Positions 1 to 5,746 of a DNA stretch of 10,997 nucleotides are shown piece after piece. The DNA is from SURF-32 sp964648365. Its GTDB lineage: Bacteria; Planctomycetota; Phycisphaerae; UBA1845. Made by a program: the position numbers and the translations under genes. Below the pieces are notes generated by a model. That model saw only the letters and a program-made list of their open reading frames with translations. It searched no databases and had not been told where the DNA came from. Positions within the stretch are counted from its first letter, which is position 1; each line of letters opens with the position of its first letter. The stretch spans positions 1 through 10,997 of the forward strand of contig CAZYLK010000195.1 of assembly GCA_964648365.1 (NCBI GenBank), written 5' to 3'.

Positions 1-105
1 CCGCTGCATCACGTTGCTTTCGTCCGTCTCCGCGATGACCTCCTGGCCGTCGTAGCGGTACTTGAGCGTTTGCGCCACGGCGTTCACGTCGGTCTTTTCG
101 ACCGA
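1..105 (-). pseudogene. RHS/YD-repeat fragment (probable 5'-truncated remnant, runs off left edge)
   Basis: Reading the minus strand gives 35 open codons that end at the window edge, including LKYRYDGQEVIAETDES. The Y-x-YDGQ-x-VI-x-E-x-D pattern is typical of the repeat units in RHS/YD-repeat surface or toxin-delivery proteins. The frame is closed on its 5' side by the TAA that ends the neighbouring zinc-ribbon gene. No ATG lies near that end, and the two in-frame GTG codons (85-87 and 76-78) have no visible ribosome-binding site. I therefore read it as the leftover of a larger RHS gene whose front was lost, but the rest is outside the window. It could also be an intact small gene starting at GTG. 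Confidence 0.45.
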
Positions 106-456
106 TTAGTTCCCATTTCTGTTTATCCGCCCGTCCCGGAATCGGCCGCACTCCGGACAGCATCGCCCCGTCGGCAGCCCCCTCAGGTTATAGCCGCAAA
201 AGTCGCATCGCGGCTCAGTTGCTCGATTGACGGCAAACCTGTTGGCGGCGTATGCGCTGACGCTCCCGAGTGCGGCTGCGGAAATGAAGGGCAATGCCGG
301 GATAATCAGGGTCAAGGCCAAGTCCAGCATGCTCCCTTTCCCAACCCTGAGCTCGAACCCGATCATGTCGGATATCAGCAACCCCACCGGCAGCAGCATG
401 CATCCTACGACTGTTCCGGCAAGGGCTCCAACTGCTATCGCCCTGTATCGCGGCAT
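106..456 (-). CDS. Small two-helix membrane protein with C-terminal zinc ribbon
   Basis: This is a 116-residue hypothetical protein. Two hydrophobic stretches (about residues 7-29 and 43-67) are likely membrane helices. The C-terminal tail carries C84-x2-C87-GYNLRGLP followed by C100-x2-C103, a four-cysteine zinc-ribbon layout. From memory, this CGYNLRGLP...CPECG motif is very common at the ends of small planctomycete membrane proteins of unknown function. The start at 456 is chosen because AGGGGG lies nine bases upstream of that ATG. A longer frame opening at 516 adds only a 20-residue Arg/Gly-rich stretch with no ribosome-binding site. It does not appear co-transcribed with anything else in the window, apart from the RHS-like fragment directly behind its stop. 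I cannot assign a function; metal binding is inferred only from the cysteines. Confidence 0.72.
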   Translation of the reverse strand: MPRYRAIAVGALAGTVVGCMLLPVGLLISDMIGFELRVGKGSMLDLALTLIIPALPFISAAALGSVSAYAANRFAVNRATEPRCDFCGYNLRGLPTGRCCPECGRFRDGRINRNGN

Positions 457-770
457 CGCAAGGCCCCCTGGCGTCACGCCGCTACGCGTGCCGCGCGCCC
501 GGCCGCGTGCGGGCACGCCGCGGTCACCCCGTCAGACGTATTCTACCGCCGGCGCGCGTCACCGCCGTTGCGCTTTTCTTGTCGCCGTCGTCGCAGGGCC
601 GGCCGCCCCGCCCGGTGAGTCCGTGGCGCGGCCGGGTTCGCCCGCGACCGACCCGAGTGCCGGCCGCCCGAGGACAACCGTGGCGTGCGCTGCCAGGGTC
701 GCTCGGTTCCCAAGGTTCGTCCTATAACTGCACGCTGAGTCGGTCCGCCGGCGTCACCATCGCGCGATCG
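457..770. other. Intergenic region without a convincing gene
   Basis: Very GC-rich spacer between two divergent genes. Frames open across it are Arg/Pro-rich and show no recognisable family. On the minus strand, TAGAAT at 540-545 is a possible -10 element about 84 bases upstream of the zinc-ribbon gene start, but no matching -35 is visible. Confidence 0.55.
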
Positions 771-771
771 C

Positions 772-798
772 TTGACTTTGTAAGAAAAATAGCATAGT
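772..798 (+). promoter_or_regulatory. Candidate promoter of the AbiE-type operon
   Basis: TTGACT at 772-777 matches five of six bases of a sigma-70 -35 box. CATAGT at 793-798 (15-nt spacing, four of six matches to TATAAT) or TAGTTT at 795-800 (17-nt spacing, weaker) would be the -10. The A+T-rich patch stands out sharply from the surrounding GC-rich DNA. Initiation near 805 would give a leader of only about 20 nt before the ATG at 825. The exact -10 is an inference. Confidence 0.5.
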
Positions 799-808
799 TT
801 TTCTTACA
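779..808. promoter_or_regulatory. Perfect inverted repeat, likely antitoxin operator
   Basis: TGTAAGAAAAA (779-789) is followed by the 8-base spacer TAGCATAG and then by the exact reverse complement TTTTTCTTACA (798-808). The arms are 11 of 11 complementary, and the repeat covers the putative -10 region and start site of the toxin-antitoxin operon. AbiEi antitoxins are known to bind inverted repeats in their own promoter and repress it, so this is the obvious candidate operator. It is unlikely to be a terminator, because no gene ends just upstream and its stem is A/T-rich. Confidence 0.72.
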
Positions 809-824
809 GATATCCGGTGCGATC

Positions 825-1442
825 ATGCTCGAAACCACGGAAGACAAGCTCCTGAAGAGAATCGCAGCCCGCGGCCGGGGGTGGACGTTTTCGCAGCGGG
901 ACTTCGCGCGGCTGGCCAACCGGGGGGCCATCGACGTCGGACTCCACCGCCTGCACCGTCGCGGCGAAATCCGCCGAGTCATCCGAGGCGTCTACGATTG
1001 TCCACGCCACAGCGACTTGCTCGGGACCGACCTGAGCCCCGACATCGACCAGGTGGCCGCGGCGCTGGCGAGGAAGTTCGGCTGGCGCATACAGCCCGGC
1101 GGCCCGGCCGCGCTGAACCTGCTCGGCCTGTCCACGCAGGTGCCGGCCGCGTACGTCTATCGCTCCGATGGGCCGAACCGGTCGTACGACGTCAACGGAA
1201 CGAAGTTGACCTTCCAGCACACGGCACTCAAGGAGGCCGGCTTCCGCCATCGCGAAAGCGCGTTGATCGTTGCGGCGTTGAAATCGCTGGGCGCTGACCG
1301 CGTCGACGCGCGGACGGTCGCGGCAATCCGAAAGTGGCTTGATCCGAAACTGCGACAGAAAGTCCTCACCGATACGAAGATCGTCACGGACTGGGTTGAC
1401 GCGGCGCTGCGCCGGATCTGCGCGGAGGACGAGGATGGATAG
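825..1442 (+). CDS. Type IV toxin-antitoxin antitoxin, AbiEi-like (DUF6088 type)
   Basis: This 205-residue protein resembles the AbiEi/DUF6088 antitoxin family. Residues 1-60 look like the N-terminal winged helix-turn-helix: GRGWTFSQRDFARL, then a helix with GLHRLHRRGEIRRVIRGVYD, a hallmark of the family. Residues 75-115 carry the expected ALARKFGWRIQPGGPAALNLLGLSTQVPA stretch in family order, followed by a basic C-terminal domain. AbiEi counteracts the AbiEii toxin, in known cases without a stable protein complex (type IV), and represses its own operon. The ATG at 825 follows the inverted repeat by 16 nt, with only a weak GGTG as ribosome-binding site. Its last eight bases overlap the toxin start, so the two are probably translationally coupled. 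Family assignment is from motif memory; autorepression is inferred from the operator-like repeat. Confidence 0.88.
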   Translation: MLETTEDKLLKRIAARGRGWTFSQRDFARLANRGAIDVGLHRLHRRGEIRRVIRGVYDCPRHSDLLGTDLSPDIDQVAAALARKFGWRIQPGGPAALNLLGLSTQVPAAYVYRSDGPNRSYDVNGTKLTFQHTALKEAGFRHRESALIVAALKSLGADRVDARTVAAIRKWLDPKLRQKVLTDTKIVTDWVDAALRRICAEDEDG

Positions 1443-2427
1443 AGTCGCCAATCTCCCCGCCCGCGACCGGCGCGATCTGTTCCTGGAAACGGCCGCCAGG
1501 CGATCAATAAACGCCGCCGTAGTGGAGAAGGACTTCTGGGTCTGCTGGGTGTTGCAACACCTGTTCGCCGATCGTGTCCTTGGAAACCACCTCGTGTTCA
1601 AGGGTGGAACGTCGCTTTCCAAGGTCTTCGGCGTGATCGACCGGTTCTCCGAAGACGTCGATCTCGTGCTCGACTGGCGCCTGCTGGGCTACGGGGCGGG
1701 TCTCGAAGATCCGTATCCGCCGTTTGAGTCGGCGACGAAACGCGATCGGTTCAACAAGCGGTTTAACGAACGGGCAGCGGCGTACATCGCGGATGCCTTT
1801 GCTCCTGAACTGGTACGGCTGTTCGCCGCCTGCCCGGCCGTTGTCGCGACGGTCGATCCAGAGGATCCACAGGCGATCAACGTCGCCTACCCAGCGTCGT
1901 TCTCCGAGGCGTACATGCGCCCGGAAGTTCGACTCGAAATCGGTCCGTTGGCGTCCTGGATACCATCGAGCCAGCACGCCATTCGTCCCTACGCGGCCGA
2001 AACGTTCCCCGACGTCTTCAGCGAGCCGGATTGTGAAGTCAGGGCCATCAGCGCCGAGCGGACGTTTTGGGAGAAAACCACCATCCTCCATCAACAAGCG
2101 CACCGTAAAAGCGCAATGCCAGCGCGATATTCGCGCCACTACTACGACCTGTGTAGACTGGCGAGCAGTCCCGTCAGGGACTCCGCGCTCTCAGACTTCC
2201 GCCTGCTTGCTGATGTCGTGGCGTTCAAGCAGAGATTCTATCCGTCCAAATGGGCGCACTACGACACAGCCCGACCCGGCACCCTTCGGCTGATCCCCAC
2301 CGGAGCACGAGTGGCCGAATTGCGCCGGGACTACCGTGAGATGACGGTGATGATCTTTGGCGATGTGCCCGATTTCGATGCGATCATCGAGGCGTTACGC
2401 GGCTTGGATCGCGATATCAATCGATAG
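1435..2427 (+). CDS. Type IV toxin, AbiEii/AbiGii nucleotidyltransferase
   Basis: This 330-residue protein belongs to the AbiEii/AbiGii nucleotidyltransferase toxin family (COG2253-like). The active-site pieces are visible. KGGTSLSK at residues 56-63 is the G-[GS]-T-S loop, and SEDVDL at 72-77 supplies the two metal-binding aspartates (D74, D76). ERTFWEK at 208-214 carries the conserved lysine K214, and RHYYDL at 234-239 is the usual C-terminal motif. Members act in phage abortive infection or as toxins; related MenT enzymes add nucleotides to tRNA 3' ends, but the target here is unknown. All key residues seem intact, so it should be active. The start at 1435 follows GAGG and overlaps the antitoxin by 8 nt; a longer frame opening at 1339 would run deep inside the antitoxin and is less likely. 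It faces the glycan operon tail to tail, with a 96-bp gap. Confidence 0.9.
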   Translation: MDRVANLPARDRRDLFLETAARRSINAAVVEKDFWVCWVLQHLFADRVLGNHLVFKGGTSLSKVFGVIDRFSEDVDLVLDWRLLGYGAGLEDPYPPFESATKRDRFNKRFNERAAAYIADAFAPELVRLFAACPAVVATVDPEDPQAINVAYPASFSEAYMRPEVRLEIGPLASWIPSSQHAIRPYAAETFPDVFSEPDCEVRAISAERTFWEKTTILHQQAHRKSAMPARYSRHYYDLCRLASSPVRDSALSDFRLLADVVAFKQRFYPSKWAHYDTARPGTLRLIPTGARVAELRRDYREMTVMIFGDVPDFDAIIEALRGLDRDINR

Positions 2428-2523
2428 GATGTCGCACGTCCACGACGGGGTCGCCCATCGGTGGCTCCAGACTACTTGGGTGTCGTGCGTGTTGGCGCAA
2501 GCGTGCTCCCGAGCGCCGCCCCG

Positions 2524-3834
2524 TCACGTAGCAATGGCCTGACGCTGCGGCCTGTGCAACACCCGGCTCGCCGCCGATCGGCGCGCGAGCCGCGTCCACG
2601 TCTCCAGGTACGTTTCGGCCGTCGCCCGCCAGCTCAGCCGGCGCACGGCCGTGAAGGCTCGGTCGGTCCATTCGTGCCGGCGGGCGGCGGCGCGGACGAA
2701 GGCGGCGAGTTCGTCGGCAAGCTCGCGACCGGTCGCACCTTTGACGATCAGCGGGCTGAACCACTCGCCGCAGACGTAGTCGCGTTTGAGCGGATCGACG
2801 TAGGCGGCCACGACCAGGCGGCGGCGGGCCATTGCCTCGAAGATGGCCATGCGGCCGGAGACGAAGGCGAGGCAGGCGTCGGGCAGGCGATCCTGGGCGT
2901 CGGCGACGCGGCCGTGCCAGGTGACGGGCAGGTCGTCGCGTTCGGCACGACGGCGGAGCGTGTCAGCCATCGAGCCGTCGCCGTAGACGTCGAGGCTCAG
3001 CGTGATGCCGTGCCGCTGCCGCAGTTCTGACAGGGCGTTTAGGTAGCTCTCGATGCCGCTGTCGGGTTCGAGGCGGCCGATGAACGCGGCTGAGTCGGGG
3101 GGGGGCTGGGCGGTGCTCGCGAGTTCGTCGGCGGTGGGACGCAGGCCGGGGTCGGGCACGGCGTCGGGCGTGGCGCCGTAGCGGCGCTCGATGAATGCGC
3201 CGTCGTCGAACATCGCGTCCACGTACGAGCGCGCCCACGCGGCGCGCCGGCGTTCGGACGGCTCGACCGGGTCGCGGCCGCTCATGCCGTGCCGCGTCAG
3301 CGTCAGCACCCGCGGGCGAATCAGCCGGCCCGCCGAACGCGCGAACAGTTCCAGCATTTCGATGTCGGACACGTGGACGACATCGGCGCGGCGAAACAGC
3401 GGATACAGCCGCGCGATCTGCCACGCCGCACGCACTGGCGATCGAGCGCTGTGGAAGCGGTGTACGTCGAGCGTCAGGCGCCGCGCGGCGTCGTCGTAGC
3501 AGAGGCGCTCATGCCGCGGCCGCGACGCCGTCGGATCGCCAGTGACGACGCTGACCTGATGGCCGATCGCGACCAGGGCGCGGGCCAGTTCCTGGACGTA
3601 TTTCTCAACGCCGCCGATGTCGGGGCGGAAACGTTTGACGAGAAAGACGAGGCGGAGCTGCGAGCCCGCTTCCTTATCCGAGCGCTGCAATGCGGCTCCG
3701 TTGCCGTGTGGCACCGGCTTCCAGCCGGTGGGATCACGGGCTGGAAGCCCGTGCCACGTGGCGCCGTGCTCGTTGGAATCACGGGCTGGAAGCCCGTGCC
3801 ACGCGGCGTCGCGGTCGTTGGGCGCCGGGTTCAC
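2524..3834 (-). CDS. GT4-like (GT-B) glycosyltransferase with repeat-derived N-terminus
   Basis: From about residue 61 the protein reads as a GT-B glycosyltransferase: LRLVFLVKRFRPDIGGVEKYV (acceptor-side GGVEKYV loop at 74-80), HVSDIEMLE at 154-162, FIGRLEPDSGIESYL at 251-265 opening the nucleotide-sugar domain, and IFEAMARRRLVVAA at 331-344. In the EX7E motif the second Glu is E333, but the first position is V325, so the motif is incomplete. It probably transfers a sugar from a nucleotide donor in the cytoplasm. Residues 1-48 are translated palindromic repeats (HGLPARD, GWKPVPHG). The GTG at 3834 overlaps the previous stop by four bases. An alternative TTG at 3690, with GGAG five bases upstream, would remove the repeat-derived part (388 residues) and may be the original start. 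A run of nine C in the coding strand (3097-3105) encodes Pro244-246. It is the last gene of the operon. Confidence 0.82.
   Translation of the reverse strand: MNPAPNDRDAAWHGLPARDSNEHGATWHGLPARDPTGWKPVPHGNGAALQRSDKEAGSQLRLVFLVKRFRPDIGGVEKYVQELARALVAIGHQVSVVTGDPTASRPRHERLCYDDAARRLTLDVHRFHSARSPVRAAWQIARLYPLFRRADVVHVSDIEMLELFARSAGRLIRPRVLTLTRHGMSGRDPVEPSERRRAAWARSYVDAMFDDGAFIERRYGATPDAVPDPGLRPTADELASTAQPPPDSAAFIGRLEPDSGIESYLNALSELRQRHGITLSLDVYGDGSMADTLRRRAERDDLPVTWHGRVADAQDRLPDACLAFVSGRMAIFEAMARRRLVVAAYVDPLKRDYVCGEWFSPLIVKGATGRELADELAAFVRAAARRHEWTDRAFTAVRRLSWRATAETYLETWTRLARRSAASRVLHRPQRQAIAT
3690..3690 (-). promoter_or_regulatory. Alternative translation start (TTG) of the GT4-like gene
   Basis: On the minus strand TTG occupies 3690-3688, preceded by GGAG at a 5-nt spacing. 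It lies just after the palindromic repeats and 13 codons before the conserved glycosyltransferase domain begins. It is a better match to the family's usual N-terminus than the GTG at 3834, but uses a rarer start codon. Which one is used cannot be settled from sequence. Confidence 0.35.
3708..3802. repeat. Three planctomycete-type palindromic repeats
   Basis: Three hairpins share one design. Hairpin 1 at 3712-3730 has arms CACCGGCT / AGCCGGTG and loop TCC. Hairpins 2 (3735-3753) and 3 (3780-3798) have arms CACGGGCT / AGCCCGTG and loop GGA. The arm difference between 1 and 2/3 is compensated on both sides, so pairing is kept. Hairpins 1 and 2 also form a larger near-palindrome framed by GTGGCA and TGCCAC. 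Copies 2 and 3 are near-identical over about 30 bp including their flanks. Read in the minus frame they give HGLPARD and GWKPVPHG peptides, which I recall as widespread in planctomycete gene predictions. Confidence 0.85.
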
Positions 3835-4775
3835 AGCGGCCGCTCCCGCGCCTGGCGGACGGTTCGGATTGCGTCCGCTGGCGCGGTTCGGATTGCGTCC
3901 GCTGGTGCGGTTCGGATTGCATCCGCCGGTGCGGTTCGGATGGGCTCGTCACGGTTGGCGATCGACATCGACGCCGGAGCGACGCCTGCACGAGCGCGCG
4001 ACTTCGGCGCCGTCGCCCGCCGTGTCGCCACGAAGACGTTCGGCGTGATTTCACCCGGCGACAACTCGAACGAACGATTATGCGCGAGTTCCTCGTCCAC
4101 GAATCGCGCCACACCGGCCTCCGGCATTCGATAGTCGTGAAAGATGACGACGCCGCCGGGCGCCACGTACGTCGACCAGGCGTCGAAGTTCCGACGCACG
4201 CCCTCATACGAATGATCAGCATCGATGAGCAGCGCACGGATCGGCCCGCCGGGATAGTGCTTGACGGACTCGGCCGTGTCGCCGATGACCGCCGTCACCC
4301 ATTCGTTCAGGCCCGCGCGGCGGATATTCTCGCGGAACGCCGGCAGCGTGCTTCCGCCGTAGCGATGCACGGCGTCGTAGCGCTCGCCCCCCTCTCGCGT
4401 CCCGGCGAACGTATCGACGGCGAAGACGCGGCCGTGGCGGCGCATCCGGCACGCCGCGGCCAGGTAGCAAGTCGTCAGCCCGGTGCAGCAGCCGAGTTCG
4501 ACGACATTGCCTTTCACGTCGACGCGGCCGGCGCTGCGATAGACGGCAAGCAACTGCTCTGGCGGCATCATGCCGTCCGCGCTGGACCAGTGCATGCGCT
4601 GCCACAGCCGCATCAGTTCCGCGGCCGCGTCGTGCTCGAGTTCCAGCGCGTCGATCGCCAGGCACGGGCTGCGCAGCATCCCCAGCCTGCGCGCGATGCG
4701 AGCGCCCCGCCGCGCGAGTGTTTGACCGACGGCGGTCTGGCAGACGTTGTAGTAGATCGATCCACGCAAGCTCAA
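3831..4775 (-). CDS. Class I SAM-dependent methyltransferase (Methyltransf_24-like) with repeat tail
   Basis: This 314-residue Rossmann-fold methyltransferase has motif I VVELGCCTG at residues 91-99, an acidic D121 after the second strand (VFAVDTF), LLIDADHSYEGVRRNFDAW at 182-200 and GGVVIFHDY at 207-215. These last two are typical of the Methyltransf_24 group, whose members often modify sugars or small molecules. The likely role is methylation of a glycan or its precursor in the cytoplasm. The start is a TTG at 4775-4773, overlapping the upstream stop by four bases (TTGA), with a GGGGGG tract about seven bases before it. The enzyme domain ends near residue 252; the rest is a basic tail with octapeptide repeats (DAIRTAPA) encoded by a 24-bp tandem repeat. 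The tail is probably dispensable for catalysis. Substrate and acceptor atom cannot be read from the sequence. Confidence 0.85.
   Translation of the reverse strand: MSLRGSIYYNVCQTAVGQTLARRGARIARRLGMLRSPCLAIDALELEHDAAAELMRLWQRMHWSSADGMMPPEQLLAVYRSAGRVDVKGNVVELGCCTGLTTCYLAAACRMRRHGRVFAVDTFAGTREGGERYDAVHRYGGSTLPAFRENIRRAGLNEWVTAVIGDTAESVKHYPGGPIRALLIDADHSYEGVRRNFDAWSTYVAPGGVVIFHDYRMPEAGVARFVDEELAHNRSFELSPGEITPNVFVATRRATAPKSRARAGVAPASMSIANRDEPIRTAPADAIRTAPADAIRTAPADAIRTVRQARERPL
3860..3942. repeat. 24-bp tandem repeat, about 3.5 copies, in coding sequence
   Basis: Units begin CGGTTCGGAT at 3860, 3884, 3908 and 3932 (the last is partial). Units 1 and 2 differ at one base; unit 3 has two further changes. 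Because 24 is a multiple of three, the repeat stays in frame and gives repeated DAIRTAPA octapeptides at the end of the methyltransferase. It lies about 60 bp from the palindromic repeats. Confidence 0.93.
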
Positions 4776-5581
4776 TGTTCACCCCCCGCCCATGCAAACG
4801 CCAGCAGCGTCGCGCCACACAATGTGTCAAGCGCCGACGCGCCGTCGCAGATCAGCGTCCGGCGACGGCGCAGCAGCCCCTTCATCACGTGTTCCTGAAT
4901 CGACCAGCGGAAATCGAACGCCGTCGTGCGCACGCGCGCGAACCCCGCGTGCAGCGCACGCCGCCGCAGTTCGCGATGCGTGTAGGGAATCTCCATGCCG
5001 TACGGCCACCAGCCGCGCAGCTCCAGCACCACCTTCCACAGTCGATAGGACGGACACCAGGCATGGGGCACGCTGATGATGGCCAGTCCGCGCGGTTGAA
5101 GCACGGCCCGATGAGCGGCGATGACGCGCGTGCGCAACGGCCCGCGGAAGTGCTCGATCACGCCATAAGAGACCGCAACGTCGAACTTCGCGGCCAGCTC
5201 CGAAAGATCACCGCACATGTCGGCCAGTACGAAATCCGCCGTCAGGCCGAGACGCTCGAACCGACGTTCCGCAAGCGCCAGCGCGGACTCGCAATAGTCC
5301 ACCAGCGTCACCCTGGCTCCCGCGCGGGCGAGCAGCACCGCGGCATCGCCGCGACCCGAACCGAGTTCGACCACATCCAGACCAGCCGCGCCGCCGAACG
5401 TCTGTTCCAGGCAGGCATCGATCGCCCCCCACCGCCGGCTTGTTCGCTCGCGATCCAGCGCCGCGTCGTCATGAGCATCGTCCGGCACGTGACGCCAGAG
5501 GCGCTCCCAGACCTCGCGGCCGGGGGGGGGAACCACCGCGGCCCCTCGCCCGACGTTAGGCTCGACCACAACGGTTGTCAC
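4772..5581 (-). CDS. Class I SAM-dependent methyltransferase (Methyltransf_11/25-like)
   Basis: This 269-residue protein has a full class I methyltransferase core: motif I VVELGSGRGD at residues 70-79, D95 in VTLVDYCESAL (ribose-binding acidic residue), LADM at 119-122, GVIEHF at 140-145 and a post-motif LQPRGLAIISVP at 161-172. The GVIEHF motif is shared with UbiE/UbiG-like and many sugar or lipid methyltransferases. The C-terminal third (YTHRELRRRALHAGF) matches the usual region that closes over the substrate. Its place in the operon suggests methylation of a glycan or its carrier. The start is GTG at 5581 with GGAGG 11 bases upstream. A nine-C run (positions 5522-5530) encodes Pro18-20 near the N-terminus, so a one-base slip there would destroy the enzyme. 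The exact substrate is unknown. Confidence 0.87.
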   Translation of the reverse strand: MTTVVVEPNVGRGAAVVPPPGREVWERLWRHVPDDAHDDAALDRERTSRRWGAIDACLEQTFGGAAGLDVVELGSGRGDAAVLLARAGARVTLVDYCESALALAERRFERLGLTADFVLADMCGDLSELAAKFDVAVSYGVIEHFRGPLRTRVIAAHRAVLQPRGLAIISVPHAWCPSYRLWKVVLELRGWWPYGMEIPYTHRELRRRALHAGFARVRTTAFDFRWSIQEHVMKGLLRRRRTLICDGASALDTLCGATLLAFAWAGGEH

Positions 5582-5746
5582 AATCCGATCGTCCTCCAGC
5601 GCCGACGCAGCAGGCGCGCGCTTCGTGTGACTGGTGCCAGCGGCAACTCACGTGCGCGCGTGGCCGCCTCGCGCACAGAGGCGTCTCGGGTCACGTCGCC
5701 CACATCGGCTTATCGGACGACTATGAGACAGACTGCAACAGCGCGG
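5582..5746 (-). other. 165-bp gap inside the operon, possible internal promoter
   Basis: This is the only sizeable gap in the gene cluster. On the minus strand GATAAG (5709-5714) lies 18 bases after TTGCAG (5733-5738), a weak possible promoter that could drive the last three genes on their own. A 41-codon GTG frame (5703-5578), Arg-rich and without a ribosome-binding site, ends in a 4-nt overlap with the methyltransferase start. It looks like chance, but a short coupled leader peptide cannot be excluded. Confidence 0.3.

Noticed and set aside
70..727. Plus-strand frames at 70-618 and 227-727
   Set aside because: They run antisense to the zinc-ribbon gene and through GC-rich spacer; the peptides are Arg/Pro-rich with no family features.
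804..2139. Long minus-strand frames opposite the toxin-antitoxin genes
   Set aside because: Their composition is that of a complementary shadow of high-GC coding DNA; the plus strand carries clear family motifs.
2494..2517. GGCGC...GCGCC stem in the convergent gap as a terminator
   Set aside because: The loop is long, and neither side has a T-tract, so an intrinsic terminator is not supported.
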